7,365 nucleotides of DNA from Methanobacterium sp. (GCA_003151535.1 PLXT01000017.1:1-7365), one strand, 5' to 3'; positions 1-5,890 are shown, numbered from the stretch's first letter. Notes: generated by a model not told the origin, from the sequence alone. Translations and numbers: made by a program.

Positions 1-36
1 ATAGTACTGTAACGCAAATAAAAAAAAGATTGAATC

Positions 37-60
37 TAGTTTTTTCAGTATTTAAAACTA
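37..60. repeat. 7-bp inverted repeat in AT-rich DNA
   Basis: TAGTTTT (37-43) pairs with AAAACTA (54-60) around a 10-nt loop. It lies in A/T-rich DNA with no gene visible before position 265. It could be the end of a transcript from outside the window, but in DNA this AT-rich a 7-bp match can arise by chance. Confidence 0.3.
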
Positions 61-100
61 TTATAACCATTATTTTTTAAAAAAAACTAATATTAAACCT

Positions 101-114
101 TAAAGTATATAAAG
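101..114 (+). promoter_or_regulatory. Candidate TATA box ahead of the HNH-like pseudogene
   Basis: AAAGTATATAAAGG resembles an archaeal box A with a purine-rich flank. Initiation about 25 nt downstream would fall near 135-140 and give a leader of roughly 125 nt before the SD at 249-255. The leader would contain the inverted repeat at 174-211. This is inferred from sequence shape and spacing only. Confidence 0.35.
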
Positions 115-173
115 GAGAATTTATATATTATAATTAACCACAATTGTATGGAATATGGGGTTGATTTAAATTT

Positions 174-211
174 TAGATGATGGAAAAATTGTAAATTGAA
201 CTCATCATCTA
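174..211. repeat. 9-bp perfect inverted repeat in the leader of the HNH-like pseudogene
   Basis: TAGATGATG (174-182) is the exact reverse complement of CATCATCTA (203-211), with a 20-nt spacer. In RNA a G-U pair (183/202) could extend the stem. No T-run follows, so it does not look like a terminator. It lies between the candidate TATA box and the SD of the broken gene, so it may be a leader hairpin or an operator. Confidence 0.5.
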
Positions 212-264
212 TAATAGGATGTATTTGCACAAAATAGATTAAAAATTTGAGGTGAAATCAATAT

Positions 265-693
265 ATGAATTAGATTTTGAATCGTTTGAAGAGGCTTTGA
301 AAATGTTAGAAGATGCTACACATATACTTTAACATGCAAATGATATTATACTTAATCAGTTTTTACATCCTGAAGTTCGTAAGGAACGTAAAACAGCATT
401 ATATGAAGATTTCAAACGAATAGCTAATAAGCATGATTTCCAATTCGAAATGGGATTCGTTGTAAAGGAATGTGATAAAATAGAATGGTATTATAAAGGT
501 ATAAGAATAGCACATGTCAATGGTGTAATAAACCATTTACAACTAAACTCAGATAACTTTGAAACGAAACGCTATTAATCCTGCTCTTCGGCATGAAATG
601 TTTAACAGAGATGGTTACAGATGTCTTGAATATGGGGCAAGATATAATATTATTACTAAACCACTACTTCGTGATACTTACATAACGAAATAA
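265..693 (+). pseudogene. Broken HNH-endonuclease-like gene
   Basis: A perfect archaeal SD (GAGGTGA, 249-255) precedes ATG 265, but that frame stops at once (ATG AAT TAG). Losing the reading by one base recovers a long coding track: TTA 270 to TAA 330 (LDFESFEEALKMLEDATHIL), then after the stop HANDIILNQFLHPEVRKE and onward to TAA 576. Near 570 a second one-base shift is needed to continue as INPALRHEMFNRDGYRCLEYG, which ends at TAA 691. The segment RxxMFxRDGYRCLxCG is the usual entrance to an HNH nuclease zinc knuckle. Here the second Cys of CxxC is Tyr (TAT for TGT), and the His-Asn-His part is missing. The original product would have been at least about 140 aa. The N-terminal part is not a domain I recognise. 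With two frameshifts, one nonsense codon and a lost active site, this is a decayed gene. A GTG start at 252 would give only a 26-codon peptide. Confidence 0.72.
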
Positions 694-697
694 AAAA
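692..697 (-). terminator. Short T-run after the 140-aa gene
   Basis: Six A on the plus strand read as T6 on the minus strand, 24 nt past the stop codon of the minus-strand gene. Archaeal termination usually needs only an oligo-T tract, so this is a plausible but weak terminator. Confidence 0.3.
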
Positions 698-720
698 TCT
701 TTTTACCATTTAATAAATTA

Positions 721-1143
721 TCATTTCTTTTTTTCATCCATTCCAGCACTTAAAAACATGTTGATAGTGAACTTATTAAAGCCTTTTTCATTCAGCATTT
801 CTACAACTTTCCTATTGTGTTCATCATGCTCATCTTTTAGTTTTTTTGCTTCTATAGGGTCATCACTAATAGGATACATTGAAGATAGTGCTGGAAGAGA
901 CTCTTCTTTACCATCAACGTGGATACGTACATGTGAATCACCTGTCATTCTATGAGCTGCATAGTAATCCAAATATTCACCATTTTCATCTTTTCCAAAA
1001 CAATATTGAATAAGCCAACCAGCATTTTGGATATATCCATTATTTCTATTTTTTAGATCTTCTTCGGGTAAATTGATCTTCCAATTGGCAAAATGCTTAG
1101 CAAATGTATCTGTAAAGATATGATTAGTTCCTAGACTAAACAC
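721..1143 (-). CDS. Conserved-looking hypothetical protein, 140 aa
   Basis: This is an uninterrupted frame of 140 codons that I cannot assign to a named family. The product is soluble and acidic-to-neutral, with no signal peptide or membrane segment. Its middle is rich in aromatic and charged residues (GWLIQYCFGKDENGEYLDYYAAHRM, residues about 42-66). A charged helical stretch follows (EAKKLKDEHDEHNRKVVEML), and it ends GFNKFTINMFLSAGMDEKKK. The start is uncertain. GTG 1143 is the first usual start in frame, but it has no good SD. A TATA-like TTTATAAG at 1160-1167 would place initiation close to it, so leaderless translation is possible. Upstream, ATGAGTAAA at 1184-1176 would join this frame if one A were restored, so the N-terminus may be slightly damaged. 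The gene lies downstream of, and co-oriented with, tRNA-Leu, with about 160 nt between them. I infer a real gene from the length and protein-like composition, but claim no function. Confidence 0.6.
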   Translation of the reverse strand: MFSLGTNHIFTDTFAKHFANWKINLPEEDLKNRNNGYIQNAGWLIQYCFGKDENGEYLDYYAAHRMTGDSHVRIHVDGKEESLPALSSMYPISDDPIEAKKLKDEHDEHNRKVVEMLNEKGFNKFTINMFLSAGMDEKKK

Positions 1144-1162
1144 ACAACATATAGCCTTACTT

Positions 1163-1200
1163 ATAAATGAATACGTTTACTCATAGATACATTCATTTAT
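1163..1200. repeat. 10-bp perfect inverted repeat upstream of the 140-aa gene
   Basis: ATAAATGAAT (1163-1172) is the exact reverse complement of ATTCATTTAT (1191-1200), with an 18-nt spacer. It begins 20 bp before the GTG start of the minus-strand gene and overlaps that gene's TATA-like sequence. That position suits an operator for a dimeric regulator, but no regulator is identified. Confidence 0.5.
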
Positions 1201-1238
1201 TCATGTAGTTAGATATTGACTGTATCATTTACTCATAG
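1176..1238. repeat. 11-bp direct repeat TTTACTCATAG, two copies
   Basis: TTTACTCATAG occurs at 1176-1186 and again at 1228-1238, a period of 52 bp. The first copy falls within the spacer of the inverted repeat at 1163-1200. On the minus strand it reads CTATGAGTAAA, so each copy contains ATGAGTAAA (Met-Ser-Lys), each followed by a short frame. It could be a pair of regulator sites or a small duplication of a gene start. Confidence 0.45.
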
Positions 1239-1301
1239 GTGTTGTCAATTTAAGAAGTCTATTAGTTGCAGAAAATTTCAAATCAATTTTCTATTTAAAC
1301 T

Positions 1302-1386
<85 letters not shown>

Positions 1387-1645
1387 ATATACTCCATGAT
1401 TAACGATTACTTAATGGTCCTTTTTTCCATATGAGAAGTTATGTATAAATGTATGTACATTCATCGATGTATAAATATATCCATAATCTATCGATGAAGA
1501 GATGCTGATAACATATGGGTTGAAGCTATTCTAAATTAAATTTGATTCTCCTGATATTTCCAATCCAAATAAATATTTTATTATTAGGAATTAGAAGTTA
1601 AAAATTTATTCTAGGAGTAACATAAAGATTAAGAGGAGATAAAAT
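1387..1645. other. Intergenic region upstream of tRNA-Leu and the 44-aa gene
   Basis: I see no protein gene here. On the minus strand, CATTTATACATAAC (1450-1437) is the best TATA-like sequence for the tRNA, at a distance implying a leader of about 25-30 nt. The ten bases ATGTATAAAT occur twice (1441-1450 and 1467-1476), and CATCGATG at 1462-1469 is a palindrome. On the plus strand, AT-rich boxes around 1567-1610 could serve the small gene at 1646, and a strong SD (GAGGAGAT, 1633-1640) ends the region. Confidence 0.4.
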
Positions 1646-1780
1646 ATGTTAATCCATAATAAAGTATATAATCACAGAAAAAAACAGCTCAGACAACTTG
1701 AAAGAGAAAGATTGGCTAAAGAATATAAAACCATCAAAAAACCTCAAAAATTGGAAACTTGTCGAGTAAACGAACTATAA
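1646..1780 (+). CDS. Small basic peptide, 44 aa, possibly frameshifted
   Basis: ATG 1646 is preceded at ideal spacing by GAGGAGAT (1633-1640), the best SD in the left half of the window. The 44-aa product is very basic (8 Lys, 5 Arg, 5 Glu). Residues about 10-34 look like one charged helix (HRKKQLRQLERERLAKEYK). It has no signal or membrane segment, and I do not recognise a family. It ends CRVNEL at TAA 1778. In the adjacent frame the next bases read RINKYHLEELVEK and stop at 1819. This continuation has the same helical, charged character, so the gene may once have encoded about 58 aa and lost its frame near 1778. It lies 80 bp upstream of the broken DUF169 gene in the same direction and could have shared its transcript. 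It is a real translation signal with uncertain integrity. Confidence 0.5.
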   Translation: MLIHNKVYNHRKKQLRQLERERLAKEYKTIKKPQKLETCRVNEL

Positions 1781-1860
1781 GGATAAATAAGTACCATTTA
1801 GAAGAACTCGTAGAGAAATAAACAGAACTAAAAATAATTTTTAAGTGGGAGATTGATTTA

Positions 1861-2566
1861 ATGAACTATAAAGAACTGGCAGATGTTTTTAAAAAGACCT
1901 TTGAATTAAAATATGAGCCTATGGTTATTTCTTTTACTAATGATGAAATTTCAAGTGGCAGATATGAAAAAACATCCTTTTGTAAAGCATTGAAAATCGC
2001 TAGTGAGGGAGAGAGCTTTGTAATTGATGAAGATGTTTCTATCTGCACGGGTGGTAGTCAATTCTGTGGTTTTAGTGAGATTCATTCTGGACAAAAGAAA
2101 AGAAGAGTGCAGCAATTTCTTACTAAAGGTGAGAAACTTACAAGTTCAATTGTTACTTTTGAGAGAATGCAAAAATTAGCAATACACACCAGCTACTGAT
2201 TTAGCTGATAGAATTGTGATATGTCCATTAGATAAGGCAGAAATACGTCCTGATATGATTTTATTTTTATGTAATGCTGAACAGACTTGTCGTCTTATAA
2301 CATTAGACACATATTGGGACGGTATATCACCAAAACAGTAAATTATAGGTGCATTATGTTATTCGGCAATAGTCTATACTATAATGAGTGGAAATACAAA
2401 TATGACTGTGGGGGACTGGACTGCAAGAAGCCATCAAAGGTTTGAACCAGATGTGATATTTTTATCTATACCCTATGAACGCATACATAATCTAATAGCA
2501 GCTATACCACATTGTTCTGCAGGAGATGCTGAAGCATATATACCTGAAGAATTCCAATCAGATTAA
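1861..2566 (+). pseudogene. Broken DUF169-family (COG2043-like) gene
   Basis: The gene starts at ATG 1861 with SD GGGAG (1847-1851). The first frame gives about 108 protein-like residues, including YEPMVISF, SFCKALKIASEGESF and SICTGGSQFCGF, then stops at TGA 2197. Around 2185 the coding track passes to the next frame (TPATDLADRIVICPLDKAEI...). That frame runs to an in-frame TAA at 2339 and continues beyond it as IIGALCYSAIVYTIMSG and FEPDVIFLSIPYERIHNLIAAIP, to TAA 2564. The order of blocks matches DUF169 proteins as I know them: Cys-rich centre, PLxKAEIxPDxxLxxxN block, SAIVYxxxxG block, DxIxLSIPYE near the C-terminus. These are about 230-240 aa, the length restored here. The family's function is not established, although it is common in methanogens and other anaerobes. 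A late ATG at 2384 would give only a 60-aa fragment. One frameshift plus one nonsense codon makes a pseudogene the simplest reading. An assembly error could explain one lesion but less easily both. Confidence 0.78.
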
Positions 2567-2616
2567 AATTCATAATAAATCAAAAAAGAATAACTCCATC
2601 ATAATAATTCATTCAC

Positions 2617-2623
2617 AAAAAAA
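2617..2623 (-). terminator. T-run after the VOC gene
   Basis: Seven A on the plus strand read as T7 on the minus strand, 17 nt beyond the VOC stop codon, in the short gap between convergent genes. This is a typical weak archaeal oligo-T terminator. Confidence 0.4.
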
Positions 2624-2639
2624 TTAATGTTTAAATAAA

Positions 2640-2993
2640 TTAGTGTTGAATTAGCGCTATCCGGACTCCATTTGGATCTTCTAAGAAGGCAAGGATCTCA
2701 GCTGGTGTTTGTATGGGTTCAAGGGTAAATTTGGCCCCTTTAGATTTGAGTTCTTTGACTGTGGTGTTCATGTCTTCAACTTCCATACCAAATGCTATCA
2801 GACCCGGTTTTTCAGGGTTTTCTACATTTTCTATGAGCTCTATGATAGATTCCCCTTCGCCTTTCATGAATGTTATATTAAGTCCAGGGCGGGGATTGAA
2901 TTGTTTATCTATTTCAAGTCCCATTACTCCTGTGTAAAATTTGATTGACTCATCCATATCAGCAACTGCAATGGTAGTGTATTTAACTTTCAT
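2640..2993 (-). CDS. VOC-superfamily (glyoxalase-fold) protein, 117 aa
   Basis: A complete small VOC protein made of two beta-alpha-beta-beta-beta units. The first runs from VKYTTIAVADMDESIKFYTGVMGLEI (residues 3-28) to SIIELIEN (49-56). The second runs from GLIAFGMEVEDMNTTVKELKSKG (64-86) to AFLEDPNGVRIALIQ (102-116). The length is normal for the family. By alignment from memory with glyoxalase I, the four metal-ligand positions correspond to Tyr5, Glu52, Leu65 and Ala113, so only Glu52 is kept. A true metal-dependent lactoylglutathione lyase is therefore unlikely, and database names of that kind should be read as fold only. A binding or non-metal role is possible and the substrate is unknown. 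Start ATG 2993 is well supported by SD TAGGGGA (3007-3001). A TATA-like AAATAAATATAT lies at about 3026-3037 on the same strand. It is probably a cytoplasmic single-gene unit, divergent from the HxlR remnant. Confidence 0.88.
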   Translation of the reverse strand: MKVKYTTIAVADMDESIKFYTGVMGLEIDKQFNPRPGLNITFMKGEGESIIELIENVENPEKPGLIAFGMEVEDMNTTVKELKSKGAKFTLEPIQTPAEILAFLEDPNGVRIALIQH

Positions 2994-3045
2994 ATTTTTA
3001 TCCCCTAAATGTAATTTTACTGAATATATTTATTTTTGACAGTAT

Positions 3046-3082
3046 TAATTAACATTTGCACTAATATAAATCTTGTTAATTA
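3046..3082. repeat. 9-bp inverted repeat between the VOC gene and the HxlR remnant
   Basis: TAATTAACA (3046-3054) is the exact reverse complement of TGTTAATTA (3074-3082), with a 19-nt spacer. It sits just upstream of the TATA-like box of the VOC gene and just before the HxlR-like remnant. HxlR proteins are dimeric winged-helix regulators that bind such repeats near divergent genes, so an old operator is a reasonable guess. Each half is very AT-rich, which weakens the case. Confidence 0.45.
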
Positions 3083-3094
3083 TGGGATAATTGA

Positions 3095-3220
3095 AAAAAT
3101 ATTATTGATGATTCACTCTTAAAAGTCGAATATTCTTTAACGGAAAAAGGAAGGGAATTATATAAAATAACTCTACCTATACCTAAATGGAGTGAACACT
3201 GGCATAATAATCTGAATTGA
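3095..3220 (+). pseudogene. C-terminal remnant of an HxlR-type HTH regulator
   Basis: The frame reads IDDSLLKVEYSLTEKGRELY and continues to WSEHWHNN, ending at TGA 3218. VEYxLTEKGRxL is the wing and following helix of HxlR-family winged-helix regulators, which usually precede a Trp-containing C-terminal helix as here. The domain's N-terminal half (recognition helix and the conserved Cys region) is absent. Upstream there is a stop at 3092 and no start or SD. It therefore looks like the tail of a deleted regulator gene. It lies divergent from the VOC gene and about 225 bp upstream of mtaB. I infer no present function. Confidence 0.62.
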
Positions 3221-3256
3221 ATAAATTGCATATTTCTCATTTGATAACATTAATAA

Positions 3257-3264
3257 TTTTTTTT
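3257..3264 (+). terminator. 8-T run upstream of the mtaB promoter
   Basis: TTTTTTTT lies 36 nt beyond the stop of the HxlR remnant and ahead of the mtaB TATA-like box. It suits an oligo-T terminator that isolates the methanol genes from leftward transcription. Confidence 0.35.
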
Positions 3265-3307
3265 ATGAGCTCCTATTCTCAAAAGATTTTATATTAGTTT
3301 TAAGTCA

Positions 3308-3322
3308 TTTATAATATATAAA
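3308..3322 (+). promoter_or_regulatory. Candidate TATA box of the mtaBC unit
   Basis: TTTATAATATATAAA is the most TATA-like stretch before mtaB. Initiation about 25 nt downstream would fall near 3340-3348, leaving a leader of about 100 nt. The whole area is AT-rich, so the exact box is uncertain. Confidence 0.45.
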
Positions 3323-3446
3323 TTTATAGGATTTAACATTTAAACCAACTTAAGCAAATAAAAATTGGAGGAAAGGAGTAAAATTAAAAAAAATTCCAAA
3401 AGATTAATAGAAATACAGTTACAATATAATATAGTGGTGATCTATT

Positions 3447-4832
3447 ATGAAAAGATTTACTAGAATGATATATAAAAACCCTGATGAAATGGTGTTTGGA
3501 AAAGCTAAATTCCCAGTTAGCCAACGTTGGAATATACAAATTGGTGCGGGTTATGTATTACCGGAAATAAAAGTAGCTCCTGTAGAAGGTTCTGAAGAAT
3601 CAAAAGAAAAAATGGTATCGGAGTGTAGAAACATAACTCAAAGTGCTTGTGAAAGGGCAGTAGCTGTAGGATTACCTGCATTTATGTTAGAACAGGAACA
3701 TATATTTCAGCAAACAAACAATCCAGAATGGACTGCAGAGTGCACACAAATTCAGGCCGAAACATTGGAAAAATATCATGATGAATACGACATCAAAGTA
3801 TCACTCAGGGCAACCCCTGCAGATATAAGGCTTGAGGAAAGAAGTCCGGGACTTAGAGGATCAGACTATGACAACAAAGTTATGGAGTCCGTAGAAGCCA
3901 GTGCTGCTAATGGAGCATCTGATGTTGCTATAGAGACTATAGGTGGAAAATCTGTATCTGACTATGGTATAGCAAGGGGTGACCCAAAGGCCATACTCTT
4001 TGGTATAGGAGTTCTTGGAAGTATAGATATGGAGTATATGTGGAAAAGAATCGTGGATGTATGTAAAAAATATGACTGCAGGCCGGCGGGGGATACCGAC
4101 TGTGCTCAGGCCAATACAGCAATGTTCATGGCCGGAGGATTGCTTGATAAGGACTGCTCACATACTTTAGCAGCACTTGCAAGGGCTATGGCAGCGGCAA
4201 GAAGTTTGGTAGCAGTAGAATGTGGAGCTATCGGACCATTAAAAGACTGTGGATATGAAAACCCTATAATCAAAGCAATAAGTGGAGTTCCAATAGCCAC
4301 TGAAGGTAAAAATGCAGTTTGTGCCCACTCTGATCTGATGGGTAACCTGACAGCCGCTGTTACAGATGTGTGGAGTAACGAATCAGTTTACCACCGACAG
4401 GAAATGGGAGGTACCACACCCGAAGTATGGTTACAGGCAACAGGATACGAAGCAGCACTTATGAACACTGCTCTCCAAACAGGACAAGAAAAAGTCTTAA
4501 GGGATCTTTACACCCTTACAGACAAATACCGGGATCCTCAAGCACTGGTACTGGCTTACGATAATGCATACAGGATAGGAGAAGCAATAGTAAAATATGG
4601 TAATGATCCATACCTCAGATCTAGAGCAGCTGCTCTTGAATCTGGAGCCATAATAAACGAGGCAGTTGAAGCTAAAAAAATGTATCTCACCAGATTTGAA
4701 AGAGACTCACTTGACAGTGCTCTTAAAATCTTTGAAGGACTGCCTACAGAATCTGATCAGTTTATTGATGAATGTTTGAGGAAGTACTCAAGGAAAGTAG
4801 CTGAATTTGACCCAAAAAGCTATGAATTATAA
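3447..4832 (+). CDS. mtaB: Methanol:corrinoid methyltransferase MtaB, 461 aa
   Basis: MtaB is the zinc enzyme that activates methanol and transfers its methyl group to Co(I) on the corrinoid protein MtaC, the first step of methanol-dependent methanogenesis. It is a cytoplasmic TIM-barrel protein that works as an MtaB-MtaC complex. The full family length (461 aa) is present. The three zinc ligands known for the Methanosarcina barkeri enzyme (Glu164, Cys220, Cys269) match Glu163 in AIETIGGKS, Cys219 in GDTDCAQANTAM and Cys268 in LKDCGYENP, each with a constant offset of one. Other recognisable blocks are the N-terminal MIYKNPDEMVFGKAKFPV and the methyltransferase region around 289-335. ATG 3447 has SD GGTGATC 6 nt upstream. 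mtaC follows after 14 bp, so the two are surely cotranscribed. The order is B then C, the reverse of the usual Methanosarcina mtaCB. Codon use looks less AT-biased than in the damaged genes to the left. I see no lesion, and the product should be active. Confidence 0.97.
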   Translation: MKRFTRMIYKNPDEMVFGKAKFPVSQRWNIQIGAGYVLPEIKVAPVEGSEESKEKMVSECRNITQSACERAVAVGLPAFMLEQEHIFQQTNNPEWTAECTQIQAETLEKYHDEYDIKVSLRATPADIRLEERSPGLRGSDYDNKVMESVEASAANGASDVAIETIGGKSVSDYGIARGDPKAILFGIGVLGSIDMEYMWKRIVDVCKKYDCRPAGDTDCAQANTAMFMAGGLLDKDCSHTLAALARAMAAARSLVAVECGAIGPLKDCGYENPIIKAISGVPIATEGKNAVCAHSDLMGNLTAAVTDVWSNESVYHRQEMGGTTPEVWLQATGYEAALMNTALQTGQEKVLRDLYTLTDKYRDPQALVLAYDNAYRIGEAIVKYGNDPYLRSRAAALESGAIINEAVEAKKMYLTRFERDSLDSALKIFEGLPTESDQFIDECLRKYSRKVAEFDPKSYEL

Positions 4833-4846
4833 AGGGGGTTTAAAGT

Positions 4847-5671
4847 ATGAGTTATGAAGAATTAGAAAATAAAATGGATCAAACCTTTTTAGCAGTGAGA
4901 TACAACGTGGAAATAGAGGGAGCAGCAATAAAACCAGAAGAAGACCTTGATGTAGTAAATATCATCCCCACAGAAGAACCTTTCAGGGCCATAGCACTTG
5001 CAGTGCTCTACGAAGATAGGGAAGCATCACTCGCCAACGTTGAAAAAGCATTAGCTAATGATATATCTCCAATTGATATAATCAACAATGGTTTAATGAA
5101 GGGAATGGATGCTGTCAGCCTGCTTTACACCAAAGGATTTTACTTCCTGCCAGATCTTATGCTTGCAGGAGATGGAATGATGGAAGGTGTAAAAGAGTGT
5201 GAAAAAGTTTTAGGTCACAAAAGCGAAACCAAAGGAACAATTGTCTCTTTTGTAGCTGAAGGAGATCCACATGATATAGGTAAAAACCTTGTGGTCATGT
5301 TTTTAAGGGCCGGTGGATACGAAGCAATAGATATGGGAAGAGACGTACCTACAGTAGATGTTGTGAAAGCTATAAAAGAGTACAATCCTATATTTGTCAC
5401 AGGAACAGCTCTTATGACAACAACCATGACAGTTTTTCCTAAAGTTGTTGAAGCACTGCAAAAAGAAGGTCTTGAAGTTCCAGCTATCGGATGCGGTGGC
5501 GGTGCAGTTAGAAAAGATTTCGTTGAATCTTTCCCAATGAGTGTCTACGGTGTTGAGGCGTACCATGCCCCTAAACTCGCTGATGCTATAGTAAAAGATA
5601 AAAAAACATGGAAAGATCTTAGAAAAGAATATGCAGATATTGTAGGGGAATTTGTTTCAGAGTACTCATAA
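4847..5671 (+). CDS. mtaC: Methanol-specific corrinoid protein MtaC, 274 aa
   Basis: MtaC carries the cobamide that accepts the methyl group from MtaB and hands it to MtaA for transfer to coenzyme M. An N-terminal extension (about 1-42) leads into the four-helix cap domain (about 45-125). The Rossmann-like B12-binding domain follows (about 128-255). The corrinoid signature DxHxxG is DPHDIG at 140-145, so His142 is the predicted lower cobalt ligand (His136 in M. barkeri MtaC). The second and third cobamide-contact regions are GTALMTTTM (186-194) and GCGGGAV (215-221). The length is slightly above the roughly 258 aa of the Methanosarcina protein. ATG 4847 has a strong SD (AGGGGG, 4833-4838) which begins in the mtaB stop codon region, fitting translational coupling. 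The T-run at 5727-5737 ends the unit. MtaA is not in the window and must be supplied from elsewhere. Confidence 0.97.
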   Translation: MSYEELENKMDQTFLAVRYNVEIEGAAIKPEEDLDVVNIIPTEEPFRAIALAVLYEDREASLANVEKALANDISPIDIINNGLMKGMDAVSLLYTKGFYFLPDLMLAGDGMMEGVKECEKVLGHKSETKGTIVSFVAEGDPHDIGKNLVVMFLRAGGYEAIDMGRDVPTVDVVKAIKEYNPIFVTGTALMTTTMTVFPKVVEALQKEGLEVPAIGCGGGAVRKDFVESFPMSVYGVEAYHAPKLADAIVKDKKTWKDLRKEYADIVGEFVSEYS

Positions 5672-5726
5672 AAAATTTGAACCAACACATAAAATTTATA
5701 AGATTCCATACAATATTTATATTTCA

Positions 5727-5737
5727 TTTTTTTTTTT
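5727..5737 (+). terminator. Oligo-T terminator of mtaBC
   Basis: Eleven consecutive T, 56 nt beyond the mtaC stop and without a clear stem-loop before it, is a typical archaeal intrinsic terminator. It is the longest T-run in the window and separates mtaBC from the activator gene. Confidence 0.7.
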
Positions 5738-5782
5738 AATGAATAAATTATATTTACAAAAAATGTAGATTAAAATTCATAA

Positions 5783-5820
5783 TTAACATTATCCATGGAT
5801 CATTTTTCAGTTAACATTAT
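5783..5820. promoter_or_regulatory. Palindrome flanked by direct repeats upstream of the activator gene
   Basis: TTAACATTAT occurs at 5783-5792 and 5811-5820, a period of 28 bp. The perfect palindrome ATCCATGGAT (5791-5800) lies between and slightly overlaps the first copy. The array ends 8 bp before the TATA-like box of the activator gene. This layout suggests an operator or activator-binding site. The core TTAACATT also occurs before mtaB at 3333-3340. Confidence 0.45.
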
Positions 5821-5827
5821 ACCTCAA

Positions 5828-5838
5828 TTTTTAAATAC
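5828..5838 (+). promoter_or_regulatory. Candidate TATA box of the activator gene
   Basis: TTTTTAAATAC is the best TATA-like element between the mtaBC terminator and ATG 5891. Initiation about 25 nt downstream would give a short leader containing the weak SD AAGAGG (5876-5881), 9 nt from the start codon. Confidence 0.4.
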
Positions 5839-5890
5839 AATCTAATTAAATCATCAAATGCAAATTGAATAAAACAAGAGGCCCAACCTT

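Larger units (their letters stand above)
3221..3446 (+). other. Gap and long leader upstream of mtaB
   Basis: No intact gene is present. An 8-T run at 3257-3264 could end transcription arriving from the left. A TATA-like stretch follows (about 3308-3322), then TTAACATT at 3333-3340 near the expected transcription start. The last 100 nt or so would be a 5' leader. In it, GGAGGAAAGGAG (3367-3378) looks like a strong ribosome-binding site but has no ATG, GTG or TTG behind it. TTGGA (3365-3369) and TCCAA (3395-3399) could pair around it. The SD actually used by mtaB is GGTGATC at 3435-3441. Confidence 0.5.

Noticed and set aside
148..180. Ten-codon leader peptide before the HNH-like pseudogene
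   Set aside because: There is no SD at usable distance, and the frame is short enough to be chance, although its stop overlaps the hairpin at 174-211.
2339..2341. Readthrough or recoding of the internal stop in the DUF169 gene
   Set aside because: The codon is TAA, not TAG or TGA, and a separate frameshift upstream already breaks the gene.
2384..2566. Independent 60-aa gene starting at ATG 2384
   Set aside because: Its sequence is the C-terminal part of the DUF169 protein and it has no SD, so it is counted within the pseudogene.
2709..2948. Plus-strand open frames opposite the VOC gene
   Set aside because: They are antisense shadows of a well-supported minus-strand gene and lack ribosome-binding sites and protein-like domains.
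3937..4300. Minus-strand open frames within mtaB
   Set aside because: They are shadows of the mtaB codon pattern with no start signals.
5215..5727. Minus-strand open frames within mtaC
   Set aside because: They are antisense shadows of a clearly recognised gene, and some are rich in Cys and Ser as expected from reversed codons.
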